A stretch of DNA of 64,000 bases from contig CAZYZX010000009.1 of the NCBI GenBank assembly GCA_964652025.1, positions 1-64,000 on the forward strand, in the 5' to 3' direction. The translations under genes and the position numbers were made by a program. Within the stretch, counting starts at the first letter, position 1, and every line of letters starts with the position of its first letter. The notes beneath the pieces were generated by a model. It had not been told where the DNA came from. It saw nothing but the letters and a program-made list of their open reading frames with translations, and did not search any database. Source of the stretch: JAEXOD01 sp964652025 (GTDB lineage: Bacteria; Bacteroidota; Ignavibacteria; Ignavibacteriales; Melioribacteraceae). Positions 17,792-26,838 of the stretch are shown in pieces.

Positions 17792-20700
17792 ATGAAAAAA
17801 TTAAACAAATTTTTGTTTTGGGCACTTTTTACCTTTTTCTTTTTATCTTGTGATTTTACTTTTTCACAAACCAAAAAAGTTTTAGATGACTTTTCTAATG
17901 TTTCGGGCTGGGTTATTAATGCTTCTGATATGGTACAAGTATCCCCTTCTTTATCTGAAGGTAAAGATGGAACAGCATTAAAATTAGATTACAACTTTAC
18001 TGCTGGTAGCGGCTATGGAGGAGTTCAAAAATCTTTTAACCTTAAAATGCCTGCTAATTATCAATTTTCTTTTGATATTAAAGCCGATAGCCCAGATAAT
18101 ACTTTAGAATTTAAACTAATCGATAAATCAGGCGATAACGTTTGGTGGGTTAATCTTTATAATTTCCATTTCCCTAAAGAGTGGACGAAACTAACCTTTA
18201 AAAAACGTAATATAATTAAAGCTTGGGGACCGCTTGATTTAGCTAAACCTAACGAAATTGATAAAATAGAAATTATTGTTACTTCTGTTAATGGTGGCAA
18301 AGGAACTGTTTACATTGATAATCTTACTTTTGAAGAAAAAGAACAGCCCGATACAGTTAAACAATTACCTATTGCCTCTGCCTCTTCTTTTATCTATAAC
18401 AATTCTGCTGCCGCTGCTTGCGATAACAACCTTACCACATTTTGGCAAAGTGAAAATACAAATAATCAATATTACCAATTAAATTATAAAAAAACTATTG
18501 AAACTGGTGGACTTAAATTAGTTTGGGATGATGTATTTTATCCCCACTATTATAAAGTTTTAATTAGCGATGATAAAATTACTTGGGATACCGTTTATAC
18601 AGTTACCAATGGTAAAGGTGGATTGGTTTTTATTCCTCTTAAAGATTGTGAAACTTCTCATATACGTTTAGAATTTGGCAGCAATAACAAATTAGACCAC
18701 TATAAACTATATGAAATTGAAACTTTGCCAATTGAGTTTAGTGACACAAAAAATAAAATGTTTGAATTTATTTCTAAAAACTATCCTCGCGGACTTTTCC
18801 CAAAATATTTTACACCACAAAAATCTTACTTTACTATTTCTGGTGTTCCTAACGATAAAAAAGAAGCATTAATAAATGAAGAAGGTCAAATTGAAGTTGA
18901 TAAAGTAAGTTTTTCTATTGCTCCATTACTTTATTTAAATAATAAATTAATTACATGGAACGATGTTACTACAAAACAAGAGCTTTTAGATAACTACTTG
19001 CCTTTACCTATTGTAACTTGGGTATCGGATGACTTTGATTTAATAATAAAATTATTCACCTCTGGTGCAGATGAAAGCTCGGTTGTAAATGCCTCTTATA
19101 CTTTGGTTAACAAATCTAAAAAACCTTTAATAGGTAAATTTTATTTAACATTTATACCATTCCAAGTTAATCCATCCTATCAATTTTTAAACACAACGGG
19201 TGGTGTTTCTAAAATAGAACACATTAATTATAATGGCAAAATAATTTCTATTGATGATAAAAACGTTTATATATATCCAAATAAATTTAATTTTGGTACA
19301 AGCACTTTTGATAACGGCTTTATAACAGAATTAATAAAAGATGGAAAGCTACCAGATAATAAAACAATATCAGACCCACAAAAATTAGCTTCTGCCGCTG
19401 CTGAATTAGAAATTAACTTAAATGCAAATAAAGATACTACTATTTATGTAACAATTCCTTTTTATTTAAAGACTGGTTTATTAGCTGGTGATAATAATTA
19501 TAAAACATATTACCAAGATTTATATAACCAAGTTAAAAATGGGTGGGAAAGATTGCTTAATAATGTAACATTTAACTTACCACCAGAAGCTAATAAGCTT
19601 GTAAATACAATCCGCTCTACAATAGCTTATATTTTAATTAATAAAGATAAACATGGTTTTCAACCTGGCAGCCGCTCTTACGAACGTAGTTGGATACGCG
19701 ATGGCAGCATGACTTCATCTACTATGCTTAAATTTGGCTTGCGCGATGAAGTAAAAGATTTTATTGATTGGTATAGTAATTATCAATTCCCTAACGGTAA
19801 AATTCCTTGCGTTGTAGATAGCAGAGGTGCAGACCCTGTGCCAGAAAATGATAGCCATGGGGAATTTATTTTTGCAGCTTATCAATATTTCTTATTTACA
19901 AAAGATACACTATTTTTACAAAACATTTACCCTAAAATTGTTAAAACAATAGATTATATAGAAGAATTAATAAACCAGCGCAGCACTGAGGAATATAAAA
20001 ATAACCCAGAGCTAAAACCATATTATGGATTAGTACCCGAGTCAATTAGTCACGAAGGGTATTCCGATAAACCCATGCACTCCTTTTGGGATAACTTTTT
20101 TACAATAAAGGGACTTAAAGATGCCGTTGAAATTGCAAAAACACTTAATAATAAACATGATATTACCCGCTTTACTAATTTGCGAGATACATTTAGAAAG
20201 AATTTATATAATTCTATTAACCTAACAATAAAATTACATAAGATTGATTACATACCCGGTTGTGTAGAAAAAGGAGACTTTGACCCAACAAGCACTACTA
20301 TTGCTTTATATCCATGCAACGAAAAAAATAATTTGCCACAAAAATATTTATATAATACTTTTGATAAATATTACGACTTTTTTAAGAATAGGCGCGATAA
20401 TCCAAATTACCAGTGGGCAGCTTATACCCCATACGAAATAAGAAACGCAGGCGCATTTCTATTTTTAGATGAACCAGATAGAACATTTGAAGCTTTAGAT
20501 TATTTCTTTAAAGACCAAAGACCACAAGGGTGGAACCATTGGGCAGAAGTTGTTTGGAAAGACTACAACTTACCTAGATTTATTGGTGATATGCCACATA
20601 CTTGGGTGGGGAGTGATTTTTTAACTGTTGCTCGCTCAATCTTTGTTTACGAAAACGAAGCTAATAAATCCCTTGTTATTGGCGCAGGATTACGTAAGGA

Positions 20701-20968
20701 ATGGTTAGAAAATCCAAACGGTATTTCTATTAATAACTTAATTACCTATTATGGTAAGTTATCTTATTCCGCATCAAAGCAACAAAACACTTATTATTAT
20801 AATTTACAAGGAGATGTAAAAGTGCCAGATGGTGGATTGGTGATAAAGAACATAATTAAAGATAAAAAGCCAAAATCTGTTAGCGTAAATGGTAAAAAAA
20901 TAACAACCTTTAATAAAGATGAAGTAATAATAAAAACATTACCAGCAAATGTAATAATTAATTATTAA
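17792..20968 (+). CDS. Secreted multidomain protein: CBM11-like, F5/8 type C and (alpha/alpha)6 barrel domains
   Basis: The 1058-residue protein has a signal peptide ending near FTFSQ. A first beta-sandwich (about 28-180, DDFSNVSGWV, TVYIDNLTF) resembles CBM11/CIA30-type carbohydrate-binding domains. A second (about 190-310, ASASSFIYNNSAAAACDNNLTTFWQS) is a discoidin/F5-8 type C domain. A beta-rich linker follows, and then a helical barrel (about 600-960). The barrel carries RSYERSWIRDGSMTSS, KIPCVVDSRGADP, YYGLVPESISHEG and GWNHWAEVVW, typical of six-hairpin glycosidases. I cannot assign a GH family. The RDG motif and acidic residues suggest a real enzyme. It shares its promoter region and operator with lacI, so it belongs to the regulon. 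Its 3' end overlaps the convergent MORN gene by 11 bases. Confidence 0.8.
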   Translation: MKKLNKFLFWALFTFFFLSCDFTFSQTKKVLDDFSNVSGWVINASDMVQVSPSLSEGKDGTALKLDYNFTAGSGYGGVQKSFNLKMPANYQFSFDIKADSPDNTLEFKLIDKSGDNVWWVNLYNFHFPKEWTKLTFKKRNIIKAWGPLDLAKPNEIDKIEIIVTSVNGGKGTVYIDNLTFEEKEQPDTVKQLPIASASSFIYNNSAAAACDNNLTTFWQSENTNNQYYQLNYKKTIETGGLKLVWDDVFYPHYYKVLISDDKITWDTVYTVTNGKGGLVFIPLKDCETSHIRLEFGSNNKLDHYKLYEIETLPIEFSDTKNKMFEFISKNYPRGLFPKYFTPQKSYFTISGVPNDKKEALINEEGQIEVDKVSFSIAPLLYLNNKLITWNDVTTKQELLDNYLPLPIVTWVSDDFDLIIKLFTSGADESSVVNASYTLVNKSKKPLIGKFYLTFIPFQVNPSYQFLNTTGGVSKIEHINYNGKIISIDDKNVYIYPNKFNFGTSTFDNGFITELIKDGKLPDNKTISDPQKLASAAAELEINLNANKDTTIYVTIPFYLKTGLLAGDNNYKTYYQDLYNQVKNGWERLLNNVTFNLPPEANKLVNTIRSTIAYILINKDKHGFQPGSRSYERSWIRDGSMTSSTMLKFGLRDEVKDFIDWYSNYQFPNGKIPCVVDSRGADPVPENDSHGEFIFAAYQYFLFTKDTLFLQNIYPKIVKTIDYIEELINQRSTEEYKNNPELKPYYGLVPESISHEGYSDKPMHSFWDNFFTIKGLKDAVEIAKTLNNKHDITRFTNLRDTFRKNLYNSINLTIKLHKIDYIPGCVEKGDFDPTSTTIALYPCNEKNNLPQKYLYNTFDKYYDFFKNRRDNPNYQWAAYTPYEIRNAGAFLFLDEPDRTFEALDYFFKDQRPQGWNHWAEVVWKDYNLPRFIGDMPHTWVGSDFLTVARSIFVYENEANKSLVIGAGLRKEWLENPNGISINNLITYYGKLSYSASKQQNTYYYNLQGDVKVPDGGLVIKNIIKDKKPKSVSVNGKKITTFNKDEVIIKTLPANVIINY

Positions 20969-22298
20969 TACTAATTAGGGAGACGGCTCTGCCGTCTTCA
21001 TCAAATAATTTTTCGTAAACAATATCACCTTTGTTATACATTGCTTCTCTTCTAAGCAACCCGTTTTGATAATAAGAGCGCTGCTCGCCATCGGGTAAAT
21101 TATTTGTATAACTTAATTGCTCTGCTATTTCTCCGTTTTCATAGTACCAAGTGGCAAAGCCATCTAATAGCCCATTTTTATAATATACCTCTGCCCTTTT
21201 GGCACCACTTATATAATAATATGTTCTACGTCCATTAATTTTATCGTTCACATATTCAAATTCACTTTCTAACTGACCAGTTTCGTAATATAATTTAGCC
21301 GGTCCATTTAATTTGCCCATATAATAATTGCGCTCTTCTACTTTAATACCTTTAGCATTATATAAAACACTTAAATTAACTTTAACATCGTCAACATAAA
21401 AAGCTTCTTCTGTAATTATTCCTAAATCAGAATAAAATTTACACAAACCGTGTAGCTTTCCCATTCTATAATTAAGAATAGATTGCAGAGCACCATTGGA
21501 GTAGTAAGTTCTAATAATGCCGTTTCTTATTCCATCTTTAAAATTTAATTCGCTTTTAATTGTCCCTTCATCATAAAATTCGTCAAAATTTTCTTCAACC
21601 TTTTCTAATCTTCCTACAATGTCATATCTAATCCTTTTTACAATTTGCCCGTTTTTATATGTATCTATAACTTTAATTAACCCATCTGGGTAATAAATGT
21701 AAGATATACCATCTAACACACCATTTTTATAATTTGCTTCTAATGCTAAGGGACCGTAATCATAATAAACGCGACTTTTCCCATCTAATTCGTCATCTTT
21801 ATAATTTCGTTCTACTTCAAGTTTTCCGTTTTCAAAAAATATTTTTGATAAGCCATTTAACTTACCATTTTTATAAAGCCAAATACCTTGCACAACACCT
21901 GTTTTATAATATGTAGTTGTAAAACCTTCTTGAACATTATCAACATATGTAGGTTCTGCCCAAAGTTCGCCCGTTTCGTAATACCACTTAGATTGCCCTT
22001 GTAGCATGCCATTTTTGTAATTCCACTCCATGCTTAAAACACCATCTTCAAAATACCACTTGCTTACTCCCTCTTCTTTACCATTTTCAAAATACCACTC
22101 TTTCCATAGTGTTCCGCTTTCGTAATACTCGCGGTATACTCCATGCTTTAATCCGTTTTTATAAGTCCCCTCGTTTTTTAATTTGCCATTTTTAAAATAG
22201 TTTCTTATTACTTCGTATTTATCTTCTTGTGCAAACAAAACTAAGTTTACAAACAAAAACAAAAATAGAGCAAAATAAATTAAATTTTTTTTGGGCAT
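20958..22298 (-). CDS. Secreted MORN-type repeat protein
   Basis: The 446-residue protein consists of a signal peptide (LFAQE, about residue 24) followed by about 18 tandem repeats of 22-24 residues of the form G-x-x-x-x-YYENGxLxxExxYKNGxL-x. This is the MORN_2 / YwqK antitoxin-like repeat (PF07661 type). Such proteins fold as an elongated beta-meander, and most have no known activity. A few repeats near the middle (about residues 200-245) are irregular. The gene is single, transcribed toward the regulon protein at 17792, and overlaps its end by 11 bases. Its last codons include a GC-rich 7-bp palindrome (20981-20997), so the C-terminal tail may be a late addition. Confidence 0.85.
   Translation of the reverse strand: MPKKNLIYFALFLFLFVNLVLFAQEDKYEVIRNYFKNGKLKNEGTYKNGLKHGVYREYYESGTLWKEWYFENGKEEGVSKWYFEDGVLSMEWNYKNGMLQGQSKWYYETGELWAEPTYVDNVQEGFTTTYYKTGVVQGIWLYKNGKLNGLSKIFFENGKLEVERNYKDDELDGKSRVYYDYGPLALEANYKNGVLDGISYIYYPDGLIKVIDTYKNGQIVKRIRYDIVGRLEKVEENFDEFYDEGTIKSELNFKDGIRNGIIRTYYSNGALQSILNYRMGKLHGLCKFYSDLGIITEEAFYVDDVKVNLSVLYNAKGIKVEERNYYMGKLNGPAKLYYETGQLESEFEYVNDKINGRRTYYYISGAKRAEVYYKNGLLDGFATWYYENGEIAEQLSYTNNLPDGEQRSYYQNGLLRREAMYNKGDIVYEKLFDEDGRAVSLISINN
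20981..20997. repeat. Short GC-rich palindrome at the end of the MORN gene
   Basis: AGACGGC and GCCGTCT form a 7-bp stem with a 3-base loop. It lies inside the last codons of the MORN gene and just past the stop of the convergent gene. It is GC-rich in a very AT-rich setting. It could act as a terminator-like hairpin for the plus-strand gene, or be one copy of a small dispersed palindrome. Only one copy was seen in this window. Confidence 0.45.
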
Positions 22299-22388
22299 AT
22301 ATTAGAAAAATTTGCAAAAATTTATTATTATACAGTTCAAAAATAGTTTAACGAATTAACATATCAAAGACAAATTTTAAGGTACCAT

Positions 22389-22787
22389 ATGTTTGAATAC
22401 AATACAAAAGTTAGTTTTTATAATTGCGACCCAGCAGGAATAATATTTTTTGGCGAGGTCTTTAAATTTGCACACTCTGCTTACGAAGAATTTTTAAACA
22501 GCATTATTCCAGAAAATAATTACTTTAATCATCCGGAAATTGTTTTACCAATTATAAAAACAAATGCACAGTATCTTAATCCATTAAAATTTGGTGATGA
22601 AATAAAAATAACTGTTTCTGTAACAAGATTATTAGAAAAAAGCTTTGAGCTTACTTACAATATTTATAATAAAAATAACGATTTATGCGTAATAGTAGAA
22701 ACCGTGCATGTGTGTGTTAATAAAAACACTTTTACAAAAGTACCTTTAGATAATTTACTAAAAGAAAGATTGGCAATAAAAGAATAA
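22389..22787 (+). CDS. Acyl-CoA thioesterase, 4HBT hotdog family
   Basis: The 132-residue protein has the 4-hydroxybenzoyl-CoA thioesterase / YbgC-like hotdog pattern. The signature FYNCDPAGIIFFGEVFKF lies at residues 10-27, with the catalytic Asp in DPAG, followed by a long central helix and four beta strands (GDEIKITVSVTRL, SFELTYNIYN). Members hydrolyse short acyl-CoA thioesters in the cytoplasm. There is no operon partner: the upstream MORN gene is divergent and the next gene has its own leader of about 130 bases. The start follows a weak AAGG sequence. Substrate unknown. Confidence 0.85.
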   Translation: MFEYNTKVSFYNCDPAGIIFFGEVFKFAHSAYEEFLNSIIPENNYFNHPEIVLPIIKTNAQYLNPLKFGDEIKITVSVTRLLEKSFELTYNIYNKNNDLCVIVETVHVCVNKNTFTKVPLDNLLKERLAIKE

Positions 22788-22856
22788 TTAAATTATAGGT
22801 ATATATTTATAAATAACTTGAAAATTAGTATTTTAATTTATTTATTTAGAATATAA

Positions 22857-22883
22857 AAATTGAACAGAAAGGTAGTTCAATTT
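22857..22883. repeat. Inverted repeat upstream of nfu
   Basis: AAATTGAAC and GTTCAATTT are perfect 9-bp arms separated by nine bases, 33 bases before the nfu start codon. It could be an operator or an mRNA hairpin controlling the Fe-S scaffold gene. No run of T follows, so it does not look like an intrinsic terminator. Confidence 0.6.
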
Positions 22884-22916
22884 GTTAAATAAAGAGATAA
22901 TTAGGAGTAAAATAAA

Positions 22917-23459
22917 ATGTTATTTGTACAAGATGTAGATTTAACCCCGAACCCACAAGCCTTAAAATTTGTGTTAAATGAAAGAATTTTGAAGTACGAA
23001 AAAAGAAGTTATTCAAATAAAATTGAAGCCGCTGGCGATCCGTTTGCAAGTGGTATTTTTGAAATTGAAGGCGTAGTATCTGTTTTTTATATGGATAAAT
23101 TTGTAACAATAGAAAAAGTACCACATGCAGCATGGGGCCCAATACAAAAAGGTTTAGTAGCTTTTTTACGAAATTTTGATAAATCTTTAATTCCAGCTGA
23201 AAGTGAAAAAGCAGCATCAGAAGTTGAAAATAGCGAACTATTCCGCCAGATAAACCAAGTTATAGAGCAGCGCGTATTACCTGCTTTAGCAAACGATGGT
23301 GGTGGCTTAGAAATAATAGGACTTGATGGATATACATTATCTATTCGTTACCAGGGTGCATGTGGCAGTTGCCCAAGCTCTATTAGAGGAACTTTAACTG
23401 CTATTGAAAATCTTTTAAGACGCGAAGTGAACCCAGCTATTAATGTTATACCCGGATGA
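22917..23459 (+). CDS. nfu: NfuA-like Fe-S scaffold protein
   Basis: The 180-residue protein joins an Nfu N-terminal domain (about 1-90, DLTPNPQALKFVLNERIL and DPFASGIFEIEGV) to a NifU C-terminal domain (about 105-180). The latter has the CxxC cluster-binding motif in GACGSCPSS and begins INQVIEQRVLPALANDGGG. Such proteins carry a 4Fe-4S cluster bridged by two subunits and hand it to target enzymes. A clear TAGGAGT ribosome site lies before the ATG. The leader carries a 9-bp inverted repeat at 22857-22883 that may be regulatory. No other Fe-S assembly gene is adjacent. Confidence 0.92.
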   Translation: MLFVQDVDLTPNPQALKFVLNERILKYEKRSYSNKIEAAGDPFASGIFEIEGVVSVFYMDKFVTIEKVPHAAWGPIQKGLVAFLRNFDKSLIPAESEKAASEVENSELFRQINQVIEQRVLPALANDGGGLEIIGLDGYTLSIRYQGACGSCPSSIRGTLTAIENLLRREVNPAINVIPG

Positions 23460-23483
23460 TTTATTTTAGTTTTTGCTTAAGAT

Positions 23484-24152
23484 TTACTTCTCTTTGTTTA
23501 AATATCTGTGTTTAATATTTTCACCATTCACAATAAAATAAACTTCTTCTGCAATATTTGTTGCATGGTCTCCAATTCTTTCCAGCTCTTGAATTAAAGA
23601 ATAAGTTAACATGCCGCTTTCAACATTTAATGAGGATTCTTTCATAATTTCTATTAATACCACACTATTTTTTTTAACAAGCTTATCAAGCTTATCATCT
23701 ATACCAATAATTTCCGCGCTTTTCGAAGCATCGTTTTGAATATAAGCATCAATTGCAAAATCTAACATTTGCTCTGTAAGTTTGCTAATATCAGATATAT
23801 TTAATCGTTCAAAGTAATTTGGCAGCTCAACTAAATCTTTAGAAATACGCGCAATATTAACAGCTAAGTCGCTTACACGTTCTAAATTTGCATTAATTTT
23901 TAGTGCACTCATAATATGTCTTAAATCAATTGCAACTGGGTTGTTTAATGCAAAAATTTTTTGGCAAACTTTTTCAATTTTATTATCGTACTTATCAACA
24001 CTTAAATCGTTAATAATAACCAAATCTGCCAAGTGTTTTTGCTCGGGGTCAAAACTACTTAGTGCAAGCTTTAACTGCTCTTCTACAATGCTGCACATCT
24101 TTATAAGTTTTACTCTTAGTTTTTCTATTTGTATATCTATAGGTCTTTCCAT
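23484..24152 (-). CDS. phoU: Phosphate transport regulator PhoU
   Basis: The 222-residue all-helical protein has the two PhoU three-helix repeats, with the metal-binding-type stretches DLVIINDLSVDKYDNKIE, NANLERVSDLAVNIAR and ELERIGDHATNIAE. PhoU links the Pst transporter to the Pho two-component system and limits phosphate uptake. It is the last gene of pstSCAB-phoU, 12 bases after pstB. No phoR/phoB pair lies in the window. Convergent with nfu, with 24 bases between the stops. Confidence 0.93.
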   Translation of the reverse strand: MERPIDIQIEKLRVKLIKMCSIVEEQLKLALSSFDPEQKHLADLVIINDLSVDKYDNKIEKVCQKIFALNNPVAIDLRHIMSALKINANLERVSDLAVNIARISKDLVELPNYFERLNISDISKLTEQMLDFAIDAYIQNDASKSAEIIGIDDKLDKLVKKNSVVLIEIMKESSLNVESGMLTYSLIQELERIGDHATNIAEEVYFIVNGENIKHRYLNKEK

Positions 24153-24164
24153 TAAATTTCTCCT

Positions 24165-24923
24165 TTATCCAAATCTTCCTGTAATATAATCTTCTGTTTG
24201 TTTGTTAGTTGGGTTAGTAAATATTTTTGTTGTTTTATCGTATTCAATTAACTGTCCCATATATAAAAAAGCTACATAGTCACTTATCCTAGCCGCTTGT
24301 TGAATGTTGTGAGTAACAACAACAAGTGTAAATTGCTTTTTCAGTTCATAAATCAACTCTTCAATTTTATTAGTAGATATTGGATCTAAAGCAGCAGCAG
24401 GTTCGTCTAATAAAATTATATCGGGCTCTGCTGTTAAAAGCCTTGCAATAGATAACCGTTGCTGTTGACCCGCTGATAAATTATAAGGATTATCTTTTAA
24501 TCTATCTTTAATCTCGTCCCATATTCCAGCTTGTATTGCAGCTTTTTCTGCTATTTCTAATAATTGTTTCTTATCTTTTACTCCATTTATACTTGGTGCA
24601 AAAATTAGGTTTTCTATTATGCTTTTAGGGAATAAATTAGATTGCTGAAAAACCATACCTACTAATTTACGCAAGTTTACTACATCTATATTTTTATTAT
24701 AAATATCTATATCATCAATTAATATTTGCCCTTTTAATTTAAAGCCTTTAACAAGGTCGTTCATTCTATTTAAGGATTTTAATAAACTAGTTTTACCACA
24801 ACCAGATGGTCCTATAATTGTAGTAACTTTTTTATCATAAAAATCTAAAGTAACATTATTAACAGCTTGAATGTACTCAAAAAAAACACTTACATTTTTA
24901 ACTTTAATTTTAATTTCTTTCAT
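24165..24923 (-). CDS. pstB: Phosphate ABC transporter ATPase PstB
   Basis: The 252-residue ATPase has Walker A GPSGCGKTS (about 38-46), the ABC signature LSAGQQQRLSIARLL (about 148-162), Walker B IILLDEP followed by AAALDP, and the switch histidine in VVTHNIQQAARI. It energises phosphate import through PstC/PstA. The start directly abuts the pstA stop (no gap). The usual TSALDP of PstB is AAALDP here, a mild variation. The C-terminus YITGRFG is typical of PstB. Confidence 0.96.
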   Translation of the reverse strand: MKEIKIKVKNVSVFFEYIQAVNNVTLDFYDKKVTTIIGPSGCGKTSLLKSLNRMNDLVKGFKLKGQILIDDIDIYNKNIDVVNLRKLVGMVFQQSNLFPKSIIENLIFAPSINGVKDKKQLLEIAEKAAIQAGIWDEIKDRLKDNPYNLSAGQQQRLSIARLLTAEPDIILLDEPAAALDPISTNKIEELIYELKKQFTLVVVTHNIQQAARISDYVAFLYMGQLIEYDKTTKIFTNPTNKQTEDYITGRFG

Positions 24924-25898
24924 TTAATTTCCGTTTAACAAGCTTAAAGTTTTTCTAAATTTATATCTGTAATAAATAGCAATTGAATTAAACACAATTA
25001 CCATAATAAGTAAAACTGCAACGTTTCCGTATAAATAAGGTAGCGAGCGAGGTAAATCTGGCGATTGTGTAGATAGTATAAAAATATTGTAAGATAAAAA
25101 CATAAACTGTTCTGTGGGGTTAACTAAAGGAATAGAAAAAAAGCCTAAATTTAAGTAAGCAACGGGCAGCTCTGGAATAAAAAAGGCACAACCTAAAAAT
25201 AAAATTGGTGCAACTTCTCCCATCCCTCTACCAATAGATAAAATTATTCCTGTTAAAATACCGGGGGCTGCTTGTGGTAAAACAACCCTTTTAATAGTTT
25301 GATATTTTGTTGCACCTAAAGCAATAGAAGCCTCTCTTAAGCTTTCGGGTATTCTTTCTAATGCTTCCATAGATGTAAAAATTATTGTAGGAAGCACTAA
25401 AATTGCTAAAGTGGCTGCAGCCCAAAGCATAGATGGCTTGCCAAATAACATACCTGTTTTTAAAACTTCGTCTATATTTTTACCTAATATTAACACAAAA
25501 AATCCAAGACCAAATAAACCAAATACTATTGACGGAACACCCGCCAAATTGTGAATCGATAGCCTTATTACCTTTTTTAATAAATTATTTTCCGCATATT
25601 CAACTAAATAAATTGCAGAAAGCACACCTATTGGAACGGAAAAAAGTATCATTAATATACTTACTGCAATGGTTCCAAATAAAGCTATTCCAATACCATT
25701 ATTTACAGAAGACGAGAACAAAAACTTTTTACTAATTACTCCGCTTCCATTATAAAATAGAAACAAAATAATTGCTAAAAAAGTAATAAAAATAAAATAA
25801 GATAAAAATCTAATAATAAATAAACTTAAATTTTCTTTTAAGTAAAGTTTTTTATTTTTCTTTTTTAACAAATATTCCGTTACTGTTTTACTTATCAT
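24924..25898 (-). CDS. pstA: Phosphate ABC transporter permease PstA
   Basis: The 324-residue membrane protein has six segments and the phosphate-permease motifs GNIVNMPVTIY-like LVPTIIFTSMEALERIPESLREASIALGATKYQTI and GMGEVAPILFLG. The EAA loop is EASIALGATKYQTIKRVVLP. An N-terminal extension of about 25 residues is rich in lysine. It overlaps pstC by 11 bases and abuts pstB. It forms the channel with PstC. Confidence 0.94.
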   Translation of the reverse strand: MISKTVTEYLLKKKNKKLYLKENLSLFIIRFLSYFIFITFLAIILFLFYNGSGVISKKFLFSSSVNNGIGIALFGTIAVSILMILFSVPIGVLSAIYLVEYAENNLLKKVIRLSIHNLAGVPSIVFGLFGLGFFVLILGKNIDEVLKTGMLFGKPSMLWAAATLAILVLPTIIFTSMEALERIPESLREASIALGATKYQTIKRVVLPQAAPGILTGIILSIGRGMGEVAPILFLGCAFFIPELPVAYLNLGFFSIPLVNPTEQFMFLSYNIFILSTQSPDLPRSLPYLYGNVAVLLIMVIVFNSIAIYYRYKFRKTLSLLNGN

Positions 25899-26838
25899 AA
25901 CCGCAAGCTTTATTTTTAATTTTATTTAAAATAATATCCGATAATAGATTTAAGATAAAAGTTACAACAAAAAGAAATAATCCAATAAAAAACAGAGCAA
26001 AATAATGCGCAGAGTATTGTGATACTTCCCCCATCTCTGCAGCAACAGTTGCGGTTAAAGTTCTAACACTTCTAAAAATATTTATTGTTAATACGCCCGC
26101 ATTTCCTGTTGCCATTATAACAATCATAGTTTCTCCTATTGCACGTCCCATACCTAAAATTATTCCCGCGCTAGCACCCTTTATTGCAATTGGTAAAAGC
26201 ACCTTAAAAATAACTTGTGCTTTATTTGCACCTAATGCATAAGCCGCTATGCGTATATTATTTGGCACCGCATTTAATGCATCTTCTGTTAATGTGGCTA
26301 TTGTGGGTATTATTATTATACTTAACCCCACACTTGCCAAAAAAGCATTTAATTTATTAATTGGATTAAGTAAATCCCCAAAAAATGTGCTACCTATTGT
26401 TATTAATAAAAAGCCTAATACAACCGTTGGTATCCCATTAAAAAACTCTACAAATGGTTTTAATATTTCTCTTATCTTATAATTTGCTATTTCTGATAAA
26501 TATATACCAATACTAACACCAAATATAAACGAAATTATTACTGCTGGTATTGCAGTAAGCAAACTGCCCATTAATAATGGTATAACTGAATAAGTGGGGT
26601 TTATTCCTGTAGGGTTCCATCTAAATTCTTCACCGTTACTAGAATAAAAAAAACTTTTGAATGGAATATATTTTAATCCCGTTACTGTTTCGTTTACCAA
26701 AAACACAAAAATTAAAATAAGAATAAAAAACGTAAACGAACCAACTAACATTAAAAAAGTTTCGAACGATTTATCTTTTACTTGACTTAAAAAAGATACT
26801 TTTTTTTCGTAATTAATCTTTTTATTGCTTATATTCAT
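25888..26838 (-). CDS. pstC: Phosphate ABC transporter permease PstC
   Basis: The 316-residue membrane protein has six segments and the PstC motifs FFNGIPTVVLGF, IIPTIATLTEDAL and AAYALGANKAQVIFKVLLPIA, the last being the EAA loop. GRAIGETMIVIMATGN, the Pst-type ligand-channel motif, is also present. It overlaps pstS by 17 bases and pstA by 11, so the operon is tightly coupled. The start ATG at 26838 gives a lysine-rich cytoplasmic N-terminus before the first segment. Confidence 0.94.
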   Translation of the reverse strand: MNISNKKINYEKKVSFLSQVKDKSFETFLMLVGSFTFFILILIFVFLVNETVTGLKYIPFKSFFYSSNGEEFRWNPTGINPTYSVIPLLMGSLLTAIPAVIISFIFGVSIGIYLSEIANYKIREILKPFVEFFNGIPTVVLGFLLITIGSTFFGDLLNPINKLNAFLASVGLSIIIIPTIATLTEDALNAVPNNIRIAAYALGANKAQVIFKVLLPIAIKGASAGIILGMGRAIGETMIVIMATGNAGVLTINIFRSVRTLTATVAAEMGEVSQYSAHYFALFFIGLFLFVVTFILNLLSDIILNKIKNKACGYDK

